A stretch of DNA of 43,134 nucleotides from JAYSRU01 sp043720875 (GTDB taxonomy: Bacteria > Bacteroidota > Bacteroidia > Flavobacteriales_D > Crocinitomicaceae): the NCBI GenBank assembly GCA_043720875.1, contig JAYSRU010000102.1:1-43134 (forward strand), given 5' to 3'. Both the position numbers and the translations under genes were made by a program. Shown piece after piece: positions 1 through 6,273 of this stretch (the first letter of the stretch is position 1; each line of letters begins with the position of its first letter). A model generated the notes under the pieces. That model was not told the DNA's origin. It did not search any database and saw only the letters and a list, made by a program, of their open reading frames with translations.

Positions 1-584
1 GTTACTAAAACATCTGCCAATGATCTCAACTCTTCTTTCGTGTACACCGAACCAGTTGGGTTACAAGGCGTAGAAAAAATCATCATTTTTGTTTTTGGCG
101 TAATGGCAGCTTTTAATTGAGCACCCGTAAATTTAAAATCAGCATTAATATCTGCGCTAACAATTACAGGAATACCTTCTGCTAATTTCACAATCTCTAC
201 ATAAGAAACCCAATACGGTGCAGGAATTATTACCTCATCACCTGGGTTAATTAATGCCATAACAACATTTGCAATACTCTGTTTTGCGCCAGTTGAAACA
301 ACAATTTGATTCTTATCGTAAATTAAACCATTATCACGTTTAAACTTTAACGCAATGCTTTCGCGAAGGTCATCGTAACCCGCAACTGGGGTATATTGTG
401 TGAAATTTTTATCCATGCCCACTTTCGCGGCATCTTTAATAAATTCTGGCGTATTAAAATCTGGCTCACCCAAAGAAAGACTTATGATGTCTTTGCCTTG
501 AGCCTTTAACTCACGACTTTTACGCGACATAGCCAAAGTAGCTGATTCAACCATTGTTGTGAGACGATCTGAAAGGGTAATCAT
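1..584 (-). CDS. Aspartate aminotransferase (class I/II), 5' part only
   Basis: This is the first 194 codons of a PLP-dependent aminotransferase; the gene runs off the left edge of the window. The reverse strand reads from ATG at 584 as MITLSDRLTTMVESATLAMS, followed by the family features SLGEPDFNTPEF, QYTPVAGYDDLRESIA, STGAKQSIANVVMALINPGD, IPAPYWVSYVE and FSTPCNPTGSVYTKEEL. These match the N-terminal half of the aspartate aminotransferase subgroup (AspC/AatA), which interconverts aspartate and oxaloacetate with 2-oxoglutarate and glutamate in the cytoplasm. The catalytic lysine lies outside the window. A perfect -7 element sits 33 bases upstream of the start. The family is secure; exact substrate preference is inferred. 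Confidence 0.93.
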   Translation of the reverse strand, partial: MITLSDRLTTMVESATLAMSRKSRELKAQGKDIISLSLGEPDFNTPEFIKDAAKVGMDKNFTQYTPVAGYDDLRESIALKFKRDNGLIYDKNQIVVSTGAKQSIANVVMALINPGDEVIIPAPYWVSYVEIVKLAEGIPVIVSADINADFKFTGAQLKAAITPKTKMMIFSTPCNPTGSVYTKEELRSLADVLV

Positions 585-616
585 TCGATTTAGTTTAAGT
601 TGTACAAAATAGAATA

Positions 617-624
617 CAAAAGTA
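617..624 (-). promoter_or_regulatory. Bacteroidetes -7 promoter element for the aminotransferase gene
   Basis: The minus strand reads TACTTTTG, a perfect match to the Bacteroidetes -7 consensus TAnnTTTG. It ends 32 bases before the ATG at 584. No clear -33 TTG was found at the usual spacing. The rest of the 585-806 gap is AT-rich and shows nothing else recognisable. Confidence 0.5.
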
Positions 625-806
625 CAGAATCCATTAGGAAAAAAGAATGAAAAAAAGGATTTATAATTTACCCTTTCCAAATCAACGAATTCTTAGTTGT
701 TTTTAATTTTGAAATAGGTTTGTTTTTGAATAAATTGGGTGGATGAATTTGAGAAACGAGAAAGGATTTTTGTTTGAAAAAAATATTACTTTTATAAAAA
801 CTCGTG

Positions 807-1643
807 TTATTTCCTTACCAATTTTTCGATAAATTCGAGCGTAGCTGGTAAATAGGTTTCATAAATATCAGGACTAAACCCGCCCAATTGGCGAACGGCA
901 TATCCTTTTTTGCTAAAAATAATTTCTTCAGGCCCACCATTAATTTTATACAATCCTGCAAGTCTATCGAGAGAATCATGGTAAACATAAGGATCATTTA
1001 AAAGGTAATATTTATCAAATATTTCTTTGCTCTCAAACGAATGTATTTCAATAATTCGGAATGGCTTATTCGCTAGTTTTTGTTTTAATTCTGCCAGAAA
1101 TTTCTTTTTGGTATGGCACGGTTTACAACTATGAAAACTGAAATTCACTAAATACACAGTATCTTTATTTAAATAAGGCTGTTGTCCTTGATGATTGGTT
1201 AAATACTTTTGATTATCATTCAATAATTTTATAGATAAAGTTGGGATTTCTTCTAATTCCAATTTAGCGAAATATACTTTCCCTAAATATCCTATAAAAA
1301 TGATCGAAAAAATGGATAATATAGACAGAATAACATATCTTTTTCGCCTCCAAAAAAAACCCAAAAATGCGCCTAAAATGATACTGCCCAATTGGATCCA
1401 AATCACCCCAGACATACCTGTGTCAATAATTCGTATATACAAAAAAGTTGCTATTACATAAATTACACTTATCCAAGAAAACGGTTCTTTTAATAAGCGT
1501 GTATATAATGAGAAAACTATAACATAAGCCAATACTCTATAAATCGCGGGACTAGTATATGTAGTTACTTGAATTGTCGTGACGATAAGTGATACTAAAA
1601 CAAGAACTAATATTACTTGACTTACGAATTTTAATACTTTCAT
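807..1643 (-). CDS. Membrane-anchored thioredoxin-like protein with a CKPC motif
   Basis: A 278-residue protein. Residues 1-125 are strongly hydrophobic with about four to five membrane segments (roughly 7-27, 33-50, 57-73, 79-97, 103-123). From about residue 130 a soluble thioredoxin/TlpA-like domain follows: strand YLVNFSF, then the redox motif C173-K-P-C176 at the start of a helix, and a GGPEEIIF stretch whose Pro238 fits the cis-proline of the fold. The domain should face the periplasm. Its start codon overlaps the stop of the DUF1573 gene by one base (TAATG), so the two are translationally coupled. Together with the cysteine-rich peptide gene upstream, this suggests a role in disulfide formation or maturation of that peptide; that role is inference. 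Exact family not recognised (MauE/DoxX-plus-redoxin-like). Confidence 0.75.
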   Translation of the reverse strand: MKVLKFVSQVILVLVLVSLIVTTIQVTTYTSPAIYRVLAYVIVFSLYTRLLKEPFSWISVIYVIATFLYIRIIDTGMSGVIWIQLGSIILGAFLGFFWRRKRYVILSILSIFSIIFIGYLGKVYFAKLELEEIPTLSIKLLNDNQKYLTNHQGQQPYLNKDTVYLVNFSFHSCKPCHTKKKFLAELKQKLANKPFRIIEIHSFESKEIFDKYYLLNDPYVYHDSLDRLAGLYKINGGPEEIIFSKKGYAVRQLGGFSPDIYETYLPATLEFIEKLVRK

Positions 1644-2017
1644 TACTTACGCGCTTTTGCTTTAATTTTGATGAAACAAAACTTTTTAGGATTTTCTAAT
1701 TTCAATGTAATAATCTCTGAAATATACTCTTTTGAAGAATCCAAGTATACCTTTAACGGAATCTTTAAAGAAGAATTGCTTTTAACAATTACTTTTTTCT
1801 TGTCCGACGAAGTACATGAACAACTTGATCCAATTTCGCCTATACTGATATCACTACCGCTAGAGTTGGAAACGGTAAACTCAATAACCTTGAATGTACC
1901 TTTATCAAAAGTTCCAAAATCAATTTCTTTTGGATACTTCAATTCCGAATTCGGATTCTTATTTTGAGTACAACCAATACAAAAAATAAAAATCGGCACG
2001 TATTTAAAAATCGACAT
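1643..2017 (-). CDS. DUF1573-type lipoprotein
   Basis: A 124-residue small lipoprotein. The start at 2017 (MSIFKYVPIF) gives a short signal sequence and a lipobox CIGC with the lipidated cysteine at residue 16. A longer reading from 2044 would begin inside a strong hairpin and is less likely. The mature part shows the DUF1573 pattern: IDFGTFDKG, a beta-rich stretch, GEIGSSCSCTSSD with Cys66 and Cys68, then a hydrophobic/serine-rich strand region ending in a lysine-rich tail. DUF1573 has an Ig-like fold and is common in Bacteroidetes, but its biochemical role is not established. It is coupled by a one-base overlap to the thioredoxin-like gene and lies just downstream of the fulvocin-like gene, pointing to an envelope accessory role for that peptide (inference). 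Confidence 0.78.
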   Translation of the reverse strand: MSIFKYVPIFIFCIGCTQNKNPNSELKYPKEIDFGTFDKGTFKVIEFTVSNSSGSDISIGEIGSSCSCTSSDKKKVIVKSNSSLKIPLKVYLDSSKEYISEIITLKLENPKKFCFIKIKAKARK

Positions 2018-2036
2018 AAAACTTAACTTAAAAATT

Positions 2037-2062
2037 AGAGTCATCTAAAAACTAGATGACTC
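2037..2062 (-). terminator. Intra-operon hairpin, probable terminator/attenuator after the peptide gene
   Basis: An inverted repeat with a 10-bp perfect stem: GAGTCATCTA (2038-2047) pairs with TAGATGACTC (2053-2062), leaving the 5-base loop AAAAC. On the minus strand the hairpin begins 11 bases after the stop of the eight-cysteine gene and is followed by TAATTTTTAAG, a moderate T tract. It separates that gene from the DUF1573 and thioredoxin-like genes, where a partial terminator would allow more peptide than accessory protein. Confidence 0.65.
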
Positions 2063-2073
2063 ATTTATAAAAT

Positions 2074-2718
2074 TTATTTAGCTATACACCTACCTTGACA
2101 ATCAAACCCACCTAAAAATCCACATCCAAGAGATTGTAAGTTGCACTTCACTGCCGAACAAGTACCTCCAAATCCACTTACACATGCAAATGCACTAGAC
2201 GTACTACAATTACAATTGTTTAATGGAGGTGGTGGTGGTACCGCTTTTCCTGCAACAGTTTGTGCCATTGCATTATCAAACTGTTCCTTCGTTAATGTAT
2301 TTAATCCATAACCCAAATTAAATAACTCAATATCACTAAAGTATAGCTTCGACTTTTCTAGCCATAATTCCTCTTGAAGTTTTAACTCATTTGAACTTGG
2401 TAAATTCTGAACAATTTTCTCAAGAAATTTAATGCATTCTATTTTTTGAGCATTCAAACTTAATGTGTTTGCATATTCTTTAATTTTAGACAAATACAAG
2501 GATTTAGTTTCTTGTCGACTTAACGTTTGAAATGCGCTTCTTGCTTCATCATAAGACATTGTTTTAAATGCTTCGTGAATTCCAGAATTAGAACGAATTA
2601 TTTGTTCAGATTCATCAGTTAATTCAAAGTTTGTTTGTTGGTTTTCCTTTAGCACTTCCTTTTCACAAGAAATAATGGTGAATCCGAATAACAGAAATGA
2701 CATCAATTTAAATTTCAT
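2074..2718 (-). CDS. Fulvocin C-related bacteriocin-like lipoprotein precursor
   Basis: A 214-residue protein in three parts. First, a lipoprotein signal (residues 1-18, lipobox IISC, Cys18). Second, a charged helical region (about 19-158) ending in LGYGLNTLTKEQFDNAMA. Third, after a run of five prolines (161-165), a 45-residue tail with eight cysteines at 169, 171, 179, 187, 192, 199, 207 and 211. The tail begins NCNCSTSS and includes LGCG and a terminal DCQGRC, which resembles the known myxobacterial bacteriocin fulvocin C (about 45 residues, eight cysteines in disulfides). Proteins of this build are annotated as fulvocin C-related in Bacteroidetes. Release of the tail by proteolysis and any antibacterial activity are inference. 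It heads a minus-strand set with DUF1573 and thioredoxin-like genes and is divergent from an XRE regulator. No immunity gene is recognisable. Confidence 0.75.
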   Translation of the reverse strand: MKFKLMSFLLFGFTIISCEKEVLKENQQTNFELTDESEQIIRSNSGIHEAFKTMSYDEARSAFQTLSRQETKSLYLSKIKEYANTLSLNAQKIECIKFLEKIVQNLPSSNELKLQEELWLEKSKLYFSDIELFNLGYGLNTLTKEQFDNAMAQTVAGKAVPPPPPLNNCNCSTSSAFACVSGFGGTCSAVKCNLQSLGCGFLGGFDCQGRCIAK

Positions 2719-2805
2719 AATTAATAAGTATTAATTTGCTTACTCTATATGGTTTTCAGCATCCCCTTTTCCAGACCTTAGAACTCTCTAAAATTGTGAA
2801 TTGTA

Positions 2806-2836
2806 CAAATTCAAGTTATAAACCTAAGTGATTCAA
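2806..2836 (-). promoter_or_regulatory. Possible promoter of the fulvocin-like operon with overlapping palindrome
   Basis: The minus strand carries TTG (2836-2834), a 20-base spacer and TGAATTTG (2813-2806), one mismatch from the Bacteroidetes TTG-N17-23-TAnnTTTG layout, giving a leader of about 80 bases. The perfect 8-bp palindrome TTGTACAA (2801-2808) overlaps the downstream edge of the -7 element and could be an operator for the neighbouring XRE protein. This is position-based inference. Confidence 0.35.
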
Positions 2837-2856
2837 ATACTTTTAGTTGTATTTCA

Positions 2857-2886
2857 TTGCTTAAACAAAAAAAGTCATTACTTTTA
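2857..2886 (+). promoter_or_regulatory. Possible promoter of the XRE regulator gene
   Basis: TTG at 2857-2859 and TACTTTTA at 2879-2886 are 19 bases apart and match the Bacteroidetes -33/-7 arrangement with one mismatch at the last base of the -7 element. The ATG follows 25 bases later. A second copy of TACTTTTA lies at 2838-2845 without a well-placed -33. This region runs back-to-back with the putative bacteriocin promoter. Confidence 0.4.
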
Positions 2887-2911
2887 CAAATACAATAAAA
2901 ATCGCAAGAAA

Positions 2912-3295
2912 ATGAGTGAGATTATAGATCGAATTGCAAAATACAGAAAGATGAGAGGTATTTCTCATGATGCTATGGCTGCTAATCTCAATATTACACA
3001 AGCCGCTTATTCCAAATTAGAAAAAGGTGAAACAAAATTAAGTGTTGATAGACTCTATAAAATTTCTGAAATCCTAGAGCAAAGCCTAGAAGACTTAATG
3101 GGTTTAGAAAACAAATATTCGCAGAATATTCATCAAAATGAACACTTTACAGTTGTTGGACATCAAACTGTAGAAAACCTACATACAGAAAATAAAAAGA
3201 TATACGACCAATTACAGTCTTTGTATCAAGATCAAATTAACCATCTAACTGGTGAAGTTGCTTTCTTACGAGAACAATTATCAAATTGGAAGTAA
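2912..3295 (+). CDS. XRE-family HTH transcriptional regulator
   Basis: A 127-residue DNA-binding protein. Residues 5-62 form a Cro/CI-type helix-turn-helix: IAKYRKMRGISHDAMA, then ITQAAYSKLEKGETKLSVD and IAK/ISEIL-like helices. Residues 88-125 are a predicted coiled coil suited to dimerisation. The start at 2912 (MSEIID) is preferred because an upstream in-frame extension reads through the probable -7 promoter element. The gene is transcribed divergently from the fulvocin-like peptide operon, the classic position for a local regulator. The acyltransferase follows 50 bases downstream and may be cotranscribed. Family assignment is firm; the target is inferred. Confidence 0.88.
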   Translation: MSEIIDRIAKYRKMRGISHDAMAANLNITQAAYSKLEKGETKLSVDRLYKISEILEQSLEDLMGLENKYSQNIHQNEHFTVVGHQTVENLHTENKKIYDQLQSLYQDQINHLTGEVAFLREQLSNWK

Positions 3296-3345
3296 ACATA
3301 ATTTAACTATCAAAACAACAGATACATAGATTAACTAATTTATCC

Positions 3346-4521
3346 ATGCATCCGCTACATCCCATTTTTGCTTTATTGATTTACGCCATTGCTTTTGCAA
3401 CAGCATATTTGATACGTCCAAAAAATCTAGTGGAAGCAAATTCTTCACGTTATCAAAGTATTGACGGATTAAGAGGATTTTTAGCACTTGGCGTTTTTGT
3501 GCACCACGCAAGTATTTGGCACCAGTACCTGCAAATTGGCAAATGGGAATTTCCGAAATCGAAACTCTACAATCATTTTGGCGAAACCAGTGTTGCACTA
3601 TTTTTCATGATTACAAGCTTCCTATTCGTTTCAAAACTATTGAACAACAGAAAAATCAAGTTTAATTGGCGTAGTTTCTTCATTGCTCGATTTTTTAGAA
3701 TGGCACCCGTATATTACGTTTTTCTGGCTATCATCGTAAGCTGCACATTCATCATTTCTCATGGCCAATTGAAAACTGATTTTGCTTTATTCGCATTCAA
3801 CACGATGCAATGGGGAGCTTTTGCAATTGTTCGCCCAATGATTAACGATTCTATCTACACGGGTTTAATGGGAGGATCTGCATGGTCGTTGCCCTATGAA
3901 TGGTTATTTTATTTTGGACTACCCTTAATTTCTCTTTTAATCCTGCGTGTGAGACCAACGTTTTGGGCAATTATTTTGAGCTTGGTTTTTATCTATTATT
4001 TCTACACTATTCACGGGATTTATGAATATTACATGTATTCATTTCTTGGTGGAACATTGGCAGCATTTGTAATTCAATTCAAAACGTTACTTCCATTTTT
4101 ACAGCATAAATGGACGGGGTTAGTGCTGGTTCTTTGCGCATGTTCCATACCTCAATTCGAAACCAGCAAAGACATTGGATGCTTACTCGTAATTTTCGTA
4201 TTCTTCACCATCATTGCAGCCGGCAATACCTTATTTGGAATTCTTAAAAACAAAACACTTCAATTTCTTGGCGACATTTGTTACAGTACTTATCTCTTGC
4301 ACGGATTGCTCCTTTTTACCGTTTTCTATTTCGGATTTGGTTTCACTGCAGGGAAAAACTTGAGTCCATTTGTTTACTGTACAGTAATCTTAGCCCTAAC
4401 ACCATTGCTTATTTTCATTAGCTATGTCAGCTATAAATGGATTGAAAAACCCAACATTGAGCGCGCCAAACGAATTAATAAACAATTGGATGCTTTGTTT
4501 AAACCTAAAATCGCTGAATAA
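3346..4521 (+). CDS. Acyltransferase 3 family membrane protein (OafA/YrhL-like)
   Basis: A 391-residue integral membrane protein with about ten hydrophobic segments. The N-terminal family signature is visible: YQSIDGLRGFLALGVFVHHA (R and the HH pair being the expected catalytic region), then GETSVALFFMITSFLF and a basic loop FIARFFRMAPVYYVF. Members transfer acyl groups (often acetyl) onto sugars of O-antigen, capsule or peptidoglycan, or onto small molecules, at the inner membrane. The C-terminus KWIEKPNIERAKR matches the usual family end. No adjacent glycan genes define the substrate. It lies 50 bases behind the XRE gene and converges with the Lrp gene. Confidence 0.9.
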   Translation: MHPLHPIFALLIYAIAFATAYLIRPKNLVEANSSRYQSIDGLRGFLALGVFVHHASIWHQYLQIGKWEFPKSKLYNHFGETSVALFFMITSFLFVSKLLNNRKIKFNWRSFFIARFFRMAPVYYVFLAIIVSCTFIISHGQLKTDFALFAFNTMQWGAFAIVRPMINDSIYTGLMGGSAWSLPYEWLFYFGLPLISLLILRVRPTFWAIILSLVFIYYFYTIHGIYEYYMYSFLGGTLAAFVIQFKTLLPFLQHKWTGLVLVLCACSIPQFETSKDIGCLLVIFVFFTIIAAGNTLFGILKNKTLQFLGDICYSTYLLHGLLLFTVFYFGFGFTAGKNLSPFVYCTVILALTPLLIFISYVSYKWIEKPNIERAKRINKQLDALFKPKIAE

Positions 4522-4581
4522 GCAATACATTAAATAAAAGTGTGATAACCCACTAAAAAATGTTGGAATAAAACAGTTGTA

Positions 4582-5043
4582 TTATTCTTCAGAGATCAGA
4601 TACGATGTTGCATTTTTTACAGTGCTCATCACAAAATTACTGTGATACTGTCCAATATTCGGGATATCTGCAATTTTATTAATTACAAAATCGTTGTAGT
4701 CCGCAATGTCTCTGGTCGCAATTTTCAACATGTAATCGTACGTACCAGAAAGACTATGCACTTCCATAATTTCAGGAATTTGAAGTACTAGATTTTCAAA
4801 ATCTAACAAGCATTTTTTTGATTGCTCTTTTAGCGTAATGTTGCAATAAACGAATAATTTTACTCCAATTTTATTAGGATCGAGCAATACAACACGATTC
4901 TTGATCACCCCAGATTCCTCCAATGATTTTATACGTTCGTAGGTTGGCGTATAGGATAACCCAACTTGTAACGCAATGTCTTTCACAGAAATAGTGCTAT
5001 TCGTTTGAAGAATATTTAAAATTTTAGAGTCAATCCTATCCAT
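4582..5043 (-). CDS. Lrp/AsnC family transcriptional regulator
   Basis: A 153-residue protein, the usual length for the family. The start at 5043 (MDRIDSKILNILQTN) matches the canonical Lrp N-terminus; twelve extra residues are possible upstream but atypical. Residues 1-60 form the AsnC-type helix-turn-helix (ISVKDIALQVGLSYTPTYER IKSLEE). Residues 65-150 form the RAM/AsnC ligand-binding domain (VYCNITL, EVHSLSGTYDYMLKI, VMSTVKNAT). Such proteins sense amino acids and form octamers. A 9-bp inverted repeat 37 bases upstream may be an autoregulatory site. The gene lies downstream of selD in the same direction, separated by 111 bases. Confidence 0.93.
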   Translation of the reverse strand: MDRIDSKILNILQTNSTISVKDIALQVGLSYTPTYERIKSLEESGVIKNRVVLLDPNKIGVKLFVYCNITLKEQSKKCLLDFENLVLQIPEIMEVHSLSGTYDYMLKIATRDIADYNDFVINKIADIPNIGQYHSNFVMSTVKNATSYLISEE

Positions 5044-5079
5044 TGGTTTATTTTTCGTGAAGATACTAAAATTCGACAA

Positions 5080-5107
5080 TTAAACAAATTTTGCTATTTT
5101 TGTTTAA
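5080..5107. promoter_or_regulatory. Perfect inverted repeat upstream of the Lrp gene, possible operator
   Basis: TTAAACAAA (5080-5088) and TTTGTTTAA (5099-5107) are perfect 9-bp inverted copies with a 10-base spacer. They lie 37-64 bases upstream of the Lrp-family start, inside the selD-lrp gap. The AT-only arms and absence of a following T run argue against a terminator. An Lrp-type protein binding its own promoter region is the favoured reading (inference). Confidence 0.4.
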
Positions 5108-5154
5108 ATTCCTATGAACGGATATTCATGGCGTTAATTTCCAATCTGTTATCG

Positions 5155-6204
5155 TTACGCGTAAAGTTCAACTTCCACAACTTTCTCACCCTTTTTCTTC
5201 ATGAAACCAATTGGAGTGGTAAAGTCTGCTAAGCCATTCGCCGAAAGCAATTGAATTACCTCATCTGCTTTATCCTTGTTCACCGAAATTAATAATCCAC
5301 CACTAGTCTGTGGATCGGCCAAAATTGCCCATTGTTGTTCGGTAAGTTTACCAATTTTATGTCCGTAACTATCTCTGTTTCTATTTGTTCCACCAGGAAC
5401 AGAACCTTGCTCAATGTAATCAAAAATACTTGGTGTAATTACCGGAATATTCTCAAAATCAATAGAGGCGCTTAAGTTGCTTCCTTCTGCCATTTCAGTT
5501 AGGTGACCCAATAATCCAAAACCAGTAACATCTGTCATGGCGTTTACCGCATCAAAGGCGCCTAATAATTCTCCAATTTTATTCAATTGCATCATTTGAG
5601 CAGGCGCTAATTCTTTGTGTTCATCGGCCAAAATCGCTTTCTTTTCTGCCGTGGTCAAAATTCCAACGCCTAAGGCTTTGGTAAGAAATAACACATCGCC
5701 TTCTTGTGCATTATTATTTTGTTTGATATGATCAATAGCAACAATGCCATTCACGGCTAAACCAAAAATGGGTTCAGGCGAATCGATGCTATGTCCTCCA
5801 GCTAAAGAAATTCCTGCTTCTTTACAAATACTTCGTGCACCGTCAATCACTAATTGTGCAACCTCAGGCGCAAGTTTATTAATTGGCCAACCCAAAATCG
5901 CAATAGCTAAAATGGGCTTTCCTCCCATCGCATAAACATCACTAATTGCATTTGCTGAAGCGATTCTTCCAAAATTAAATGGGTCATCGACAATCGGCAT
6001 AAAGAAATCTGTAGTCGAAATCAAAGCAGTTCCATTTCCTAAATCGAGCACCGCTGCATCGTCTTTACTGTGATTCCCCACGAGTAATTTATCATTGTCG
6101 GGCATTGCAATATTACCTTTTAAGATAACATCCAAAACTTGAGGAGAAATTTTGCACCCGCATCCTGCGCCGTGACTATACTGAGTTAGTTTGATCTTTT
6201 CCAT
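5155..6204 (-). CDS. selD: Selenide, water dikinase SelD
   Basis: A 349-residue enzyme that makes selenophosphate from selenide and ATP, the selenium donor for selenocysteine and for 2-selenouridine in tRNA. The sequence is close to the E. coli protein throughout: KLTQYSHGAGCGCKI with catalytic Cys15 and Lys18 (equivalent to Cys17/Lys20), DDAAVLDLGNGTALISTTDF, GRIASANAISDVYAMGGKP, AGGHSIDSPEPIFGLAV, MTDVTGFGLLGHL and DPQTSGGLL. The start at 6204 (MEKIKLTQYS) is chosen because it aligns with the family N-terminus; a longer frame to 6288 would overlap the divergent meaB gene and its promoter. The active site uses Cys rather than selenocysteine. No selA, selB or selU is seen in the window. Confidence 0.96.
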   Translation of the reverse strand: MEKIKLTQYSHGAGCGCKISPQVLDVILKGNIAMPDNDKLLVGNHSKDDAAVLDLGNGTALISTTDFFMPIVDDPFNFGRIASANAISDVYAMGGKPILAIAILGWPINKLAPEVAQLVIDGARSICKEAGISLAGGHSIDSPEPIFGLAVNGIVAIDHIKQNNNAQEGDVLFLTKALGVGILTTAEKKAILADEHKELAPAQMMQLNKIGELLGAFDAVNAMTDVTGFGLLGHLTEMAEGSNLSASIDFENIPVITPSIFDYIEQGSVPGGTNRNRDSYGHKIGKLTEQQWAILADPQTSGGLLISVNKDKADEVIQLLSANGLADFTTPIGFMKKKGEKVVEVELYA

Positions 6205-6230
6205 TTGAAGTTTTAAGCCTAATATGTTAG

Positions 6231-6238
6231 CAAAGGTA
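6231..6238 (-). promoter_or_regulatory. -7 promoter element for selD
   Basis: The minus strand reads TACCTTTG, a perfect TAnnTTTG match, ending 26 bases upstream of the selD ATG. It forms an inverted pair with the identical element of the divergent meaB gene 20 bases away. Confidence 0.5.
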
Positions 6239-6258
6239 TCAATCCTTAATGGTTTTAT

Positions 6259-6266
6259 TACCTTTG
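6259..6266 (+). promoter_or_regulatory. -7 promoter element for meaB
   Basis: TACCTTTG is a perfect -7 match ending only seven bases before the meaB ATG at 6274. Transcription would begin at or within a few bases of the start codon, suggesting a leaderless mRNA. Confidence 0.5.
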
Positions 6267-6273
6267 ATAAAGA

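Noticed and set aside
2018..2044. Nine-residue longer start of the DUF1573 gene
   Set aside because: It lies within or beside the strong hairpin after the peptide gene, and the shorter start gives a normal lipoprotein signal.
2074..2240. Cysteine-rich tail considered as a metallothionein or zinc-binding domain
   Set aside because: The tail follows a lipoprotein export signal and its spacing and NCNCSTSS / GCG pattern fit fulvocin C better than CXXC metal sites.
2400..2718. Fulvocin-like protein considered as a plain envelope lipoprotein without a toxin tail
   Set aside because: The abrupt change from a helical, cysteine-poor region to a proline hinge and eight regularly spaced cysteines argues for a separate C-terminal functional unit; activity remains unproven.
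2828..2911. N-terminal extension of the XRE regulator
   Set aside because: It covers the probable -33/-7 promoter elements and adds sequence unlike XRE proteins; MSEIIDRIAKYR is a normal start.
4522..4581. Terminator between the acyltransferase and Lrp genes
   Set aside because: Only a very short GTG/CAC pairing is present and there is no T tract.
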